A stretch of DNA of 64,000 nucleotides from JADKAV01 sp963769435. GTDB taxonomy: Bacteria; Actinomycetota; Actinomycetes; S36-B12; UBA10799. The notes below the pieces were generated by a model. The model searched no databases, had not been told where the DNA came from, and saw nothing but the letters and a program-made list of their open reading frames with translations. Of the stretch, positions 1 to 9,016 are shown in pieces. The stretch lies in NCBI GenBank assembly GCA_963769435.1, contig CAVYLN010000001.1, positions 868,001 through 932,000 on the forward strand. Reading direction: 5' to 3'. How positions within the stretch are numbered: the first letter of the stretch is position 1; every line of letters starts with the position of its first letter. The translations under genes and the position numbers were made by a program.

Positions 1-1329
1 GTCGAGTTCGCCAAGGAGAACGGCCTACCGATCGCCATCAAGGCGGCCTTCGGCGGCGGCGGGCGCGGACTCAAGGTCGCCCGGACGCTGGAGGAGATCC
101 CGGAACTCTACGACTCAGCCGTGCGCGAAGCGGTGGCCGCGTTCGGCCGCGGGGAGTGTTTCGTCGAGCGCTACCTCGACAATCCGAGGCACGTCGAGAC
201 CCAGGTCCTCGCGGACATGCACGGCAATGCGGTGGTCGTGTCCACCCGCGACTGCTCGCTGCAGCGCCGCCACCAGAAGCTGGTCGAGGAGGCGCCGGCG
301 CCGTTCCTCAGCGAGGCCCAGGTCGCCGAGTTGTACCGCGCGAGCAAGGCCATCGTGAAAGAGGCGGGGTACGTGGGTGCCGGCACCTGCGAGTTCCTGG
401 TCGGCCTCGACGGGACGATCTCGTTCCTGGAGGTCAACACGCGACTGCAGGTCGAACACCCCGTGACCGAAGAGGTCTCCGGGATCGATCTGGTGCGTGA
501 ACAGTTCCGGATCGCTGACGGCGAGGCCCTCGGTTACGAGGATCCGGAGTTGCGCGGTCACTCCTTCGAGTTCCGCATCAACGGGGAGGACCCGGGCCGC
601 AACTTCCTGCCCGCGCCCGGCGTGCTGACGGTGTGGAAGCCGCCGTCCGGGCCCGGTGTCCGGCTCGACGGAGGTTTCACCACCGGCGATGTGATCGGCG
701 GGAACTTCGACTCGCTGCTGGCCAAACTCATCGTCACAGGGGCGACCCGGCAGGAGGCGCTGGAGCGCTCACGCCGCGCCCTGGCCGAGTTCGAGGTGGA
801 GGGCATCGCCACGGCGATCACGTTCCACCGGGTCGTCGTGGAGGACCCGGCGTTCGCGCCGCTGGACCCCAAGGAGCAGTTCCACGTCCACACCCGTTGG
901 ATCGAGACGGAGTTCGACAACACGATCCCGGCCTACACCGACAGTGTGGAGGCCGACGCCGAAGAGGGTGAACGGCAGGCCGTGACCGTCGAGGTCGGCG
1001 GCAAACGTATCGAGGTGACCCTGCCCGCTGCTCTTTCGGTCGGCGCTGCGGCGCCGGCGGGGGGCAAGCGCCCCACAAAACGCGCCAAGAAGTCCTCTGG
1101 AGGCGCCGCATCGGGTGAATCGCTCACCGCGCCGATGCAGGGCACGATCGTCAAGGTCGCTGTGGAGGAGGGCCAGACGGTCGAGGCCGGCGAGTTGATC
1201 GTGGTCCTGGAAGCCATGAAGATGGAACAGCCCCTCAATGCCCACAAAGCGGGCACGGTCACTGGGCTGAAAGCCGAAATCGGAGCTACGGTACCTACAG
1301 GGACAGTTCTCTGCGAGATCAAGGACTAA
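1..1329 (+). CDS. accA: Acyl-CoA carboxylase alpha subunit (biotin carboxylase plus biotin carrier domain), 5'-truncated
   Basis: The gene enters from the left edge; 442 codons are present in frame 1. It is the ATP-dependent biotin carboxylase fused to a biotin carboxyl carrier domain, which supplies carboxybiotin for acetyl- or propionyl-CoA carboxylation (malonyl-/methylmalonyl-CoA for lipids). The visible part begins in the ATP-grasp domain (glycine-rich loop AAFGGGGRGLKV near base 45), has the family motif NTRLQVEHPVTE, then the biotin carboxylase C domain (FRINGEDP). After a charged, alanine-rich linker comes the carrier domain with the biotinylation motif EAMKMEQ (lysine codon 1218-1220). 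The stop is 1327-1329. Which acyl-CoA it serves cannot be told without the beta subunit. Confidence 0.93.
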   Translation, partial: VEFAKENGLPIAIKAAFGGGGRGLKVARTLEEIPELYDSAVREAVAAFGRGECFVERYLDNPRHVETQVLADMHGNAVVVSTRDCSLQRRHQKLVEEAPAPFLSEAQVAELYRASKAIVKEAGYVGAGTCEFLVGLDGTISFLEVNTRLQVEHPVTEEVSGIDLVREQFRIADGEALGYEDPELRGHSFEFRINGEDPGRNFLPAPGVLTVWKPPSGPGVRLDGGFTTGDVIGGNFDSLLAKLIVTGATRQEALERSRRALAEFEVEGIATAITFHRVVVEDPAFAPLDPKEQFHVHTRWIETEFDNTIPAYTDSVEADAEEGERQAVTVEVGGKRIEVTLPAALSVGAAAPAGGKRPTKRAKKSSGGAASGESLTAPMQGTIVKVAVEEGQTVEAGELIVVLEAMKMEQPLNAHKAGTVTGLKAEIGATVPTGTVLCEIKD

Positions 1330-1346
1330 CAACCTGGAGGCGGGCC

Positions 1347-2630
1347 ATGCGAAGGGCGCTAGTCGTTCTCATCTCGGCTCTTTTCGTGGGTCTGGTTTCT
1401 GCGCCGGGCTCTGCACTCGTACCGGCGACCACTGTCGACGACGTGGTCTCGTCACTGAGGTCGGACCCGGTCTACAACGACCCCGAGGCTGAGAACGCGC
1501 TCACCGACGCCCAGGCGGCCGACCTGCGCGACCAGATCGCGAGCAGCGGCTCGTCGGTGTTCATCGCGGTCCTGCCCGCGGCCGCACGCGGTTCCAGCAG
1601 CACCGAGAACCTCGTGCGATACCTCCAGGACAACGTCGGCGAGCCGGGCACCTATGCCGCCGTCGTGGGTAGCCAGTTCCGCTCCACATCCCAGTCCGCG
1701 GCGACCGGCGCGTTCGAGTCCCAGCAGGGCAACGGGGTGTTCGCGGTGCTGAGCCAGTTCGTGACCAATGTCGAGACCATCGACTCCGGCGGTACGGTCG
1801 AGCAATGCGCCAGCGTCGGAGTCGGGCAGCGCGCTCGTGCCACTGCTCGTCCTCGGCACGCTGGCCGCCGGCGCCGGTGGTCTGGTCCTCGTGGGCAGGC
1901 GGCGGCAGAAGAAGGCGGCCGCGGCAGCGTTGGCTGCTGTGAAGTCCACCGTGGACGAGGACGTCACCGCCTTCGGTGAATCCCTTGACTCCGTCGACTC
2001 CGGGGCGATCACCACCGAGGAGAACCGGGCGGACTGGATGGCCGCCCTGGACCAGTACGACAAGGCCAAGCGCGCCTCGGACGCAATGCGTACGCCAGCC
2101 GAAGCCGCAACGGTCACAGAGGCGCTCGACGAGGGGCGCTACCGGGTGGCCTGCGTTCAGGCACGACTGGCCGGTGATCCGGTTCCCGACCGGCGGCCAC
2201 CCTGCTTCTTCGATGCCCGCCACGGTTTGAGCGTCAAGGACGTCGAGTACACACCCGCCGGCACGGTGCAGCCCCGTGACGTCCCGGCGTGTGCAGCCTG
2301 CTCCGCGCTCATCGACGACGGTCTCGACCCGGACGTGCGGCTGGTCGCCGCAAGTTCTGGTGGGCGGCAGCCGTACTGGCAGGCTGGCCCGGAGTACAGC
2401 GGTTACGCCAGTGGGTACTACCGCGGCAACGGCATGGATCTCTTCTCGACCATCCTGGTGGGCACCATGCTCGGGAACATGATGACCGGCGGGATGTATG
2501 GCTGGGGCGGCGACGGCGGTGGCTGGAGCGGGGATTCCGGTGGCGGCGGCGACTTCGGGGGCGGCGACTTCGGGGGCGGCGACTTCGGGGGCGGAGACTT
2601 CGGCGGGGCGGCGACTTCGGCGGTTGGTGA
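1347..2630 (+). CDS. TPM-domain membrane protein with Gly-Asp-Phe repeat tail (two frame changes)
   Basis: A secreted or membrane protein of the TPM (YgcG/DUF4350-like neighbours) type. A ribosome site GGAGG precedes the ATG. Residues 1-24 form a signal peptide, followed by a TPM-like domain. A second hydrophobic segment (VPLLVLGTLAAGAGGLVLV) and a cytosolic part with PCFFD and CAAC motifs are in the next frame, so one extra base is needed near 1793-1810. The C-terminus is a GGDFG repeat typical of the family. A run of four G at 2605-2608 must be five to reach the natural end GDFGGW and the TGA at 2628-2630. Both halves remain perfectly coding, so I read it as one gene with two sequence errors rather than a decayed gene. 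Function is unknown. Confidence 0.75.
2545..2604 (+). repeat. Four 15-bp tandem repeats in the TPM gene tail
   Basis: The unit GGCGGCGACTTCGGG is repeated three times exactly and once with two changes. It encodes GGDFG. The repeat is directly followed by the G run in which one base seems to be missing. Confidence 0.9.
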
Positions 2631-2697
2631 GTCCCCCGGTTCCATACACATTCCGCACTGGTCAGGCGTAGCCTTCTGCTGGGAGACAGGGGCAATC

Positions 2698-4095
2698 ATG
2701 AACCTCGCCAAGGGATTCATCTCGATCGTGAGCGCCATCGCCGTGACCGGCGGTCTGACATTGGCGCAACAACCCGGCTGGGCGGCAGCGCCGGACAACG
2801 ACGATCGGGCGGACGCGATCCGGGTGGATCCACCGCAGACCGTGCGGGGGACGCTGGTCGATGCAACGCTCGAGCCCGGAATCGACGACAGCAGTTGCAC
2901 CGAGACCGATGCATCGGTGTGGTACCGGTTCAAGGCGCCGAAGCGCGGTGCCATCGTCCTGGATCTCGATGCGGCCGGCGAGATGGACGCAGTGATCGAC
3001 CTCTATCGACAGGTGCGGTCCAGATACGACGAAGTGAACTGCGAAGTGACCGACTCCGCGGGGATCGCGACCCTGGACCAGGAAGGTCTGCGGCCCGGGG
3101 ATGACTACGCGATCCGCGTGGGGAAACGGTCAGGTTCGGTGGCTGACACATTCACCTTGCGGGTTCTGGTGCCCGACCCCGCGCCCGAGCCACCCGGGAA
3201 ACCACTGCCTGCCAAGGGTGCCAAGGGCTCCGTCGACCGGTTGGTCAACTCCGGTGACGCCTACTGGACGAGGATGAGGGCCGGCCAGACGATGCGACTG
3301 AGCCTGCGATCCGACCGCTGCATGTCTCTGACGATCTTCCCGCCCGGAACCCGGTCCTTCAACGGGTACCGTCGCAGTTGCGCCGGATTCCGGTTGTTCA
3401 CTCCTGAGCAGACCGGCAGGTACTACTTGGTCGTGAACGCCCTTCGCGGCCGCGACAAGCAGCGGTACAGGTTGCGCACCGCACCAGCGCGCAAGGACGA
3501 CACGGCGCCTGGGATCTTCATCGGCAACAACGCCAAGGTGACCGGCAGGGTCAACGGCGGGATCGACTCGCGCGACCTCTACCGGTTCGACGTGACGCGG
3601 CGCAGCACTCTGACACTGCGCGTCACCGGTGGCCCCGAACTCCGACTGGTCACTGACAAGGGCAGACGGATCGCCCGCGGTTCGGACATCGAACGACGCG
3701 TCTCGGTGGGCCGCTATTTCGTAGCAGTCCAGGGCCAGGGCAAGTACACGCTGCGACGGGTCTCCCGCACCATCACGAAGACCGTGGTGGGCTTCAACGG
3801 CCGCAGTTCCGCGACCGTGTCCCCGGGCAGCAGCGCGCGGCTGACGGTCCGGGTGTCGCCGGGAGTCGACGGCCCTGCGAGGCTGAGGCTGCAGCGCTTC
3901 GATCCCATTGACGGATGGCAGTTCGCCAGAACGTACCGCGTCATGGTGCGCTCAGGAAACGCCCAGGTGAGTTTCCGACCGTCGGGCGTGGGCCGCTACC
4001 GGCTCTACGGAGAGTTCCGCGGAACGCGGATCGCGGCCGATTCCGAGGACTTCAGCCCTGCCCGATTGCGGGTGCAGACCCCCCTGCAGGACTGA
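2698..4095 (+). CDS. Secreted protein with pre-peptidase C-terminal-like beta domains
   Basis: 465 residues starting at an ATG preceded by GGGAGACAGG; a hexamer TAGCCT lies 23 bases before the start codon. The upstream open frame continues through from the TPM gene only because of the frame error there, so this ATG is chosen. Residues 1-30 are a signal peptide (cleavage probably after GWAAA). Three repeated beta-sandwich segments follow. The first carries SVWYRFKAP, and each contains a D-x-Y/W-x-F-like edge strand and a G-R-Y-x-V/F-x-V strand, as in PPC domains of secreted proteases and hydrolases. The last ~90 residues look Ig-like. No protease or other catalytic domain is present, so the protein is probably an extracellular binding or structural protein. 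Confidence 0.72.
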   Translation: MNLAKGFISIVSAIAVTGGLTLAQQPGWAAAPDNDDRADAIRVDPPQTVRGTLVDATLEPGIDDSSCTETDASVWYRFKAPKRGAIVLDLDAAGEMDAVIDLYRQVRSRYDEVNCEVTDSAGIATLDQEGLRPGDDYAIRVGKRSGSVADTFTLRVLVPDPAPEPPGKPLPAKGAKGSVDRLVNSGDAYWTRMRAGQTMRLSLRSDRCMSLTIFPPGTRSFNGYRRSCAGFRLFTPEQTGRYYLVVNALRGRDKQRYRLRTAPARKDDTAPGIFIGNNAKVTGRVNGGIDSRDLYRFDVTRRSTLTLRVTGGPELRLVTDKGRRIARGSDIERRVSVGRYFVAVQGQGKYTLRRVSRTITKTVVGFNGRSSATVSPGSSARLTVRVSPGVDGPARLRLQRFDPIDGWQFARTYRVMVRSGNAQVSFRPSGVGRYRLYGEFRGTRIAADSEDFSPARLRVQTPLQD

Positions 4096-4167
4096 CTGCA
4101 CCCGGGAGGTCGGGGGCGCGCGGCGCCATGTCTGCGGGACAAGCCTGATCCCGTTGCCGGGCGCGCG

Positions 4168-5550
4168 TCAGTCGACCTGGTGCAGTCGGCGCGCAGCCTC
4201 GGCGATGGAACCGCTCAAGGACGGGTACACAGTGAAGGTCGTGGCCAGATCATCCACGTTGAGCCCGAGTTCCACCGCCAGTGCCAGCGGATAGATCAAT
4301 TCACTCGCGCTCGGCGCGACCACCACTGCTCCCACCACGGTGCCCGACACCCGGCAGAAGATCTTCACGAAGCCGTCCTCTAGCCCCTGCATCTTGGCGC
4401 GCGCGTTCGTGGCCAGTGGCAGTTTGATGCCGTGGGCCCGTGCAACCCCGGAGTCGACCTGCTCCTGGGTCACACCGACGCTGGCGATCTGGGGGTCGGT
4501 GAAGACGTTGCTGCTGACCACCTTCAGGTTCAGCGGGGAGACCGCCTCCCCGAGGGCGTGCCACATCGCGATTCGGCCCTGCATCGCGGCGACATTGGCC
4601 AGCGGCAGCACACCTGTGCAGTCTCCTGCGGCGTAGACGCCATTGACGTTGGTGCGCGACACCCGGTCCACCCGCACATAGCCGTGGTCATCGAGTTCGA
4701 CGCCGACATCGAGGCACCCGAGGTCGCCGGTGTTGGGCACCGCGCCTACGGCCATGAGGCAGTGGCTGCCGACGAGTTGGTCCCCGTTCTGCAGAGTGAC
4801 GATGACGCCCTGGTCGGTCCGCTCCACCGCCTCAGCCCGGCTCTGGGGGGCGAGCTCCATTCCGCGTTCCTGCAGAACCACCTCCAGAACCTCAGCAGCG
4901 TCCGGGTCCTGCGTGGGGAGTACCCGCTCCCGCGAGGAGACCAGGACCACTTCGCTACCGAGACCCGTGTACGCACCGGCGAATTCGGCGCCGGTCACGC
5001 CGGAGCCCACCACGATCAAACGCTCCGGCAGCGCGTCTAGGTCGTACAACTGCTGCCAGGTCAGGATGCGCTCACCGTCGGGCCGGGCGGTGGGAAGTTC
5101 CCGCGGCCGGGCACCTGTGGCCAGCAGGATCACATCGGCCGAGAGCCGCAGGTCGCCCACGGCCACCTCGTGCGCGGAGACCAGCCGGCCGTGTCCCTCG
5201 ATGATGGTCACACCCGCCTCCCGCAGACGGCGCGCGATGTCCTCGCTCTGCGCGATCGCCAGGTCGAGTACACGCCGGTTGAGCAGCCCGAAGTCCACAC
5301 TGACCGTCCCGGGTCCGGGCACCTGGCCTGCCACCCGCACGCCCAATTGCCCCGAGACGTTGGCCCTTCCGACACGTTCGGCGGTGGCGATCAGCGTCTT
5401 GCTGGGTACACAGTCGGTGAGCACTGCAGCTCCGCCGATGCCACCGGACTCCACCACGGTGACGTGCGCCCCGAACTGCGCGGCCACCAACGCCGCTTCG
5501 TACCCGCCTGGCCCACCCCCGACGATCACGATCCGCTTGGCCACGTTCAC
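4168..5550 (-). CDS. lpdA: NAD(P)H-quinone reductase of the LpdA family (dihydrolipoamide dehydrogenase-like flavoprotein)
   Basis: 460 residues of the pyridine nucleotide-disulfide oxidoreductase fold: FAD site VGGGPGGYEAAL at the N-terminus, NAD(P) site VVGSGVTGAEFA, second FAD motif NVNGVYAAGDC, and a C-terminal dimerisation domain. The redox motif reads GGAAVLTDCVPSK instead of the usual two-cysteine form, so the first cysteine is missing. The same loss is known in the M. tuberculosis LpdA (Rv3303c) group, which acts as an NAD(P)H:quinone reductase rather than a lipoamide dehydrogenase; that activity is inferred here. The GTG start overlaps the ku stop by 4 bases (GTGA), so the two are co-translated. 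Confidence 0.85.
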   Translation of the reverse strand: MNVAKRIVIVGGGPGGYEAALVAAQFGAHVTVVESGGIGGAAVLTDCVPSKTLIATAERVGRANVSGQLGVRVAGQVPGPGTVSVDFGLLNRRVLDLAIAQSEDIARRLREAGVTIIEGHGRLVSAHEVAVGDLRLSADVILLATGARPRELPTARPDGERILTWQQLYDLDALPERLIVVGSGVTGAEFAGAYTGLGSEVVLVSSRERVLPTQDPDAAEVLEVVLQERGMELAPQSRAEAVERTDQGVIVTLQNGDQLVGSHCLMAVGAVPNTGDLGCLDVGVELDDHGYVRVDRVSRTNVNGVYAAGDCTGVLPLANVAAMQGRIAMWHALGEAVSPLNLKVVSSNVFTDPQIASVGVTQEQVDSGVARAHGIKLPLATNARAKMQGLEDGFVKIFCRVSGTVVGAVVVAPSASELIYPLALAVELGLNVDDLATTFTVYPSLSGSIAEAARRLHQVD

Positions 5551-6533
5551 GCCGATTTCCGGGTCCGCTTTGCGGGGGCCTTCTTCGCCGGGGCCTTCTT
5601 TGCGGTGGCCTTCTTGGCCGCAGTCTTCTTGGCCGGGGTCTTCTTGGCCGGGGTCTTCTTGGCCGGGGACTTCTTCGCAGCGGTCTTCTTTGCGGTGGCC
5701 TTCTTCGCCGGCGCCTTCTTGGCCGCAGTCTTCTTCGCGGACGTCTTCTTCGCCGTAGAGCCGCCGGCCCGCGCGAGGGATTCGCGTAGGGCGGTCAGCA
5801 GGTCGACCACCTCGCCGCCCTCTGCGGACGGCTGTTCGGCCGGCCCGATGCCCTCCCCGCCGTGGACCTTCGCGTCGATCATCGCGAGCAGTTGCTCCCG
5901 GTAGCCGTCGTGGTACTCGGCCGGATCGAAGTCGCCGGCCAGTGACTCCACCAGGGACGCCGCCATCGTCAACTCCTGTGGGCGGATGTCCACGTCGGTG
6001 TCGAGGATGTCGAAGTGGGGTTCGCGCACCTCGTCCGGCCAGAGCATGGTCTGCAGCATGAGCACGTTCTCTCGGACCCGCAGGACCCCGAGTTGCTGCT
6101 TCTGGCGCATGGCGACTTTGACGATCGCGGTCAGATCCGTGTCCGCGAGGGTCTGCCGCAGAAGGACATACGGCTTGAGGGACCGCTCATCGGGTTCCAG
6201 CAGATACGACCTGTCGAAGCGGACGGGGTCGACCTGCGCAGTGGGCACGAACTCGACGACGTCGATCTCCTTGGACGAGGACACGGGCAAGCTTGCGAAG
6301 TCATCCTCGTCGAGTACGACGATCGGGCCGTTGGGCACCTGATACGCCTTGGCTATCTCCGACAGTTCCAGGGTGTTACCGCACTCCCGGCAGACACGGT
6401 TGTACTTCACCCGCCCGTTGTCGAGGGCATGGACCTGATGGAAGCGGACGTCGTGATCCTCGGTCGCGGTGTATGCCTTGACCGGCACCGACACCAGACC
6501 GAAGGAGATCGAGCCTTTCCAAATCGCGCGCAC
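5547..6533 (-). CDS. ku: Ku protein for non-homologous end joining, with lysine-rich tail
   Basis: 328 residues. The Ku core (residues 1 to about 255) begins RAIWKGSISFGLVSVPVK and includes YNRVCRECGN. It forms the homodimeric ring that binds double-strand DNA ends and recruits LigD. Residues 263-328 are a basic tail of AAKK/TPAKK repeats like histone H1, a form of extended C-terminus seen in several actinobacterial Ku proteins and thought to help DNA binding. The start is GTG right after a GGGGGA ribosome site. The gene is divergent from the LigD polymerase gene with 99 bases between, so the two NHEJ genes probably share a control region. Confidence 0.95.
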   Translation of the reverse strand: MRAIWKGSISFGLVSVPVKAYTATEDHDVRFHQVHALDNGRVKYNRVCRECGNTLELSEIAKAYQVPNGPIVVLDEDDFASLPVSSSKEIDVVEFVPTAQVDPVRFDRSYLLEPDERSLKPYVLLRQTLADTDLTAIVKVAMRQKQQLGVLRVRENVLMLQTMLWPDEVREPHFDILDTDVDIRPQELTMAASLVESLAGDFDPAEYHDGYREQLLAMIDAKVHGGEGIGPAEQPSAEGGEVVDLLTALRESLARAGGSTAKKTSAKKTAAKKAPAKKATAKKTAAKKSPAKKTPAKKTPAKKTAAKKATAKKAPAKKAPAKRTRKSA

Positions 6534-6620
6534 TCCCCCATCTTGGTCTGCCGCCGGTGTTCTATGCCAGTATCACGAGTTCCTAACACTGGGACTGGTG
6601 CATTCCCACGTCGCCGAAAC

Positions 6621-6626
6621 TAGTGT
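6621..6626 (+). promoter_or_regulatory. Candidate -10 box for a leaderless ligD transcript
   Basis: TAGTGT fits TANNNT and is 6 bases before the ATG, which would place the transcription start on the A of the start codon. No convincing -35 element is seen. Confidence 0.55.
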
Positions 6627-6632
6627 CGAATC

Positions 6633-7463
6633 ATGTCCGCGATAGTGGCTCAAGTGGATGGTCGACAGGTCCGGCTGACCAGCCTCACCAAAGTGATGTA
6701 CCCGAGCATGGGGATCACGAAGAGCCAGGTGATCGATTACTACGCCACCATCGGACACGCGATCGTGAAGCAGACCACTGGACGCCCCGTCACGCGTATC
6801 CGTTTCCCGCACGGGGTCGGCGGCCAATCATTCTTCGAGAAGAACGCACCCGAGGGCATGCCCGAGTGGATCCCGCAGGTGCTCATCAACTCGATCCGGT
6901 ACCCGGTGTACGACGAGGTTGCCGCCGTCGTGTGGTCCGCGCAGTCGAACGCGTTGGAACTCCACACCCCACAGTGGCGCGAACACAGCGACGTGGACCG
7001 GCTCGTGGTCGACCTCGACCCCGGGCCCGGATCCGGACTCGCGGAATGCTGCGACGTGGCACTGCTCGTCGCCGACTACCTTGCCGCGGACGGCCTGATC
7101 TCCAATCCCGTGACGAGCGGGTCGAAGGGCATGCAGCTCTACGTGCCGTTCCCGGAGACCATGCACGCGGACGCCGTTCTGAACTACGCACGCTCCATGG
7201 CGGGCGATCTGGCCGCGAAGCACCCCGACCGGATCGTGGCCACGATGACCAAGTCGAAGCGGGAGCGGCGAGTCTTCATCGACTGGAGCCAGAACAATCA
7301 CGCGAAAACAACGATCACGCCCTACTCGTTGCGCGGAAAGTCGCTGCCCTACGCCGCCACGCCGGTGACGTGGGACGAGGTGCGGGCGGGTTTGACCGAG
7401 CAGTTCCTGTACACCGAGACGATCGCCCGCCTGCAGGAGTACGGGGATCTGATGCCTGACTGA
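6633..7463 (+). CDS. ligD: LigD-type NHEJ polymerase (primase-like) domain protein
   Basis: 276 residues forming only the polymerase/primase domain of LigD, which fills in or adds nucleotides at broken ends held by Ku. The metal-binding DLDPGPG motif is at about residue 125, and the GSKGMQLYVPF and SQNNHAKTTITPYSLR motifs match the family. The ligase and phosphoesterase domains are absent from this gene and from the window, so they must be encoded elsewhere. A hexamer TAGTGT (6621-6626) ends exactly 6 bases before the ATG and no ribosome site is visible, which suggests a leaderless mRNA. The gene is divergent from ku. Confidence 0.92.
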   Translation: MSAIVAQVDGRQVRLTSLTKVMYPSMGITKSQVIDYYATIGHAIVKQTTGRPVTRIRFPHGVGGQSFFEKNAPEGMPEWIPQVLINSIRYPVYDEVAAVVWSAQSNALELHTPQWREHSDVDRLVVDLDPGPGSGLAECCDVALLVADYLAADGLISNPVTSGSKGMQLYVPFPETMHADAVLNYARSMAGDLAAKHPDRIVATMTKSKRERRVFIDWSQNNHAKTTITPYSLRGKSLPYAATPVTWDEVRAGLTEQFLYTETIARLQEYGDLMPD

Positions 7464-7470
7464 GACCGGG

Positions 7471-8424
7471 TCACGCCCGCGACGGTCGCGGTTTGAGCGT
7501 GACCGTCGGCATGGGCGGCGCGGGCAGCCTGGGCGTGTCATCGCCGGCCACCGCGCCGAAGCGGAGGTCGCCGGTCTGCCACTGTTCTCTCGCTCGTTCG
7601 ATCTCCTCATGGGTGCGCCCGACGAAGTTCCACCACATGAGCAGGTCCTCGGCCAGGGGCTCCCCTCCCAGAATCAGGATCGTGGCGCTGCTCGTCGCAC
7701 TCAGTCGCAGGCGGTCGGCCCCCCATCCCAGGTACTGAAGAGCGGCGTGCGGCACTCGGTACCCGTTGACGTCCACATCGGCATCGAGTGCCAGCACGGC
7801 GTATTCGAAGTCGGGGCACAGCGCTACCTCCTGGTCGCCCGACCACGCAACTTCCGCGGCGACCAGTGGGGAGTGGCTGGTCGCGGGCGATACCGCCTCG
7901 ACGAACTCCCCGATCACGACCCGGACCTGCATACCCGGCTCCTCGATCAATGGGAGGTCCGCGTGATGCTCGAACGCCGGTCCCATGTGGCGGTGCTCCT
8001 CGGTGAGTGCCACCCAGAGCTGCACCCCGTGCATGGCCACCGGCTCCCCCACTGCGTACTCCGAATGCGCGATCCCGTGACCAGCCGTCATCAGGTTCAA
8101 CTCACCGGGCCGGACCGTTTGCAGGGACCCGAGGCTGTCACGGTGCTCGATCTCGCCGGACAGCAGCCACGAAACCGTCTGCAGACCGGTGTGCGGGTGC
8201 GGCGGAACCGACATGCGGTGTGTGTCGGGCCCGTAGTGGTCGACGAAACACCAGGCACCCACCGTCCGGATCTGCTTGTGGGGCAACGTGCGGCGTACAT
8301 GCATGGCCCGTGGCCCGCCGAGCGGCACATCGCGCGGCTCCAGCAGACTGGGCAGCGGGGACGCTGCTGAGCCCGTCTTGCCACCGCACACGCTCTCCGC
8401 CGGGCGCTGCTCGAGATTGCTCAT
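7471..8424 (-). CDS. Pirin family protein
   Basis: 317 residues with the double cupin fold of pirins. The metal-binding motif PPHPHTGLQTV followed by GEIEHRDSLGS supplies the expected histidines and glutamate for one metal ion. The N-terminal cupin covers about residues 30-145 and the C-terminal pirin domain about 190-290 (GEPLAED near residue 254). Pirins include quercetinases and redox-sensing regulators; the substrate here is unknown. The 3' end faces the ligD gene 8 bases away, and the 5' end is divergent from the next gene. Confidence 0.88.
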   Translation of the reverse strand: MSNLEQRPAESVCGGKTGSAASPLPSLLEPRDVPLGGPRAMHVRRTLPHKQIRTVGAWCFVDHYGPDTHRMSVPPHPHTGLQTVSWLLSGEIEHRDSLGSLQTVRPGELNLMTAGHGIAHSEYAVGEPVAMHGVQLWVALTEEHRHMGPAFEHHADLPLIEEPGMQVRVVIGEFVEAVSPATSHSPLVAAEVAWSGDQEVALCPDFEYAVLALDADVDVNGYRVPHAALQYLGWGADRLRLSATSSATILILGGEPLAEDLLMWWNFVGRTHEEIERAREQWQTGDLRFGAVAGDDTPRLPAPPMPTVTLKPRPSRA

Positions 8425-8479
8425 ACGACGACCTAACCACCGATTCCTCCCCTTGTCGTGGGACGACCGATCAGCCCGC

Positions 8480-8485
8480 TAGTCT
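8480..8485 (+). promoter_or_regulatory. Candidate -10 box, leaderless GGCT-like gene
   Basis: TAGTCT lies 6 bases before the GTG start at 8492 and supports that start. Confidence 0.5.
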
Positions 8486-8491
8486 GCCTGC

Positions 8492-8944
8492 GTGACCCTG
8501 TATGCCGCCTATGCCTCGAGCATGGATCCTGAGCGCATGTTGGAGATCGCCCCACACTCCCCGGCGGCAGGAATGGGCTGGTTGGACGGGTGGCGCCTGA
8601 CCTTCGGCGGCGCCGACATCGGGTGGGAGGGCGCGCTGTCCACCGTTGTCGAGGACCCGGGTCACCAGGTGTTCGTGATGCTCTACGACGTGACCCCTCA
8701 GGACGAAAGCCTTCTCGACCAGTGGGAGGGCACCGAACTCGGCATCTACACGAAGATCCGGGTGCGCGTGCAGACACTTGAGGGCGATGTTGTGGCCTGG
8801 CTGTACGTGTTGGACGCCTACGAGGGCGGACTGCCCTCCGCGCGTTACCTGGGCATCATCGCCGACGCCGCAGAGGCCGCCGGGGCTCCCGAGGACTATG
8901 TCAGAGATCTTCGAAACCGCCCCTGCACCTCGGTAGGTCCCTGA
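8492..8944 (+). CDS. Gamma-glutamylcyclotransferase-like protein
   Basis: 150 residues of the AIG2/GGCT fold. The N-terminal strand and loop YAAYASSMDPERM corresponds to the family substrate-binding loop (usually YGSNM), and WEG and YTKIRV match conserved family positions. It may release 5-oxoproline from gamma-glutamyl peptides, but the fold is used for several reactions. The GTG start is set by TAGTCT at 8480-8485, which ends 6 bases before it; there is no ribosome site, so the mRNA is probably leaderless. Confidence 0.8.
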   Translation: MTLYAAYASSMDPERMLEIAPHSPAAGMGWLDGWRLTFGGADIGWEGALSTVVEDPGHQVFVMLYDVTPQDESLLDQWEGTELGIYTKIRVRVQTLEGDVVAWLYVLDAYEGGLPSARYLGIIADAAEAAGAPEDYVRDLRNRPCTSVGP

Positions 8945-9004
8945 CCGCTCGTCCACAGCACGCAGCGGCTGTGGATCGTTCGAACACTTGTCCGACCCCG
9001 GGCG

Positions 9005-9010
9005 TACATT
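9005..9010 (+). promoter_or_regulatory. Candidate -10 box that decides the HNH start
   Basis: TACATT ends 6 bases before ATG 9017 and would make the GTG at 9011 untranscribed. Confidence 0.5.
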
Positions 9011-9016
9011 GTGGGT

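Noticed and set aside
1793..2608. Programmed frameshift in the TPM gene
   Set aside because: There is no slippery heptamer with a downstream structure at the first site, the two shifts cancel, and similar breaks occur in many unrelated genes, so sequence error is simpler.
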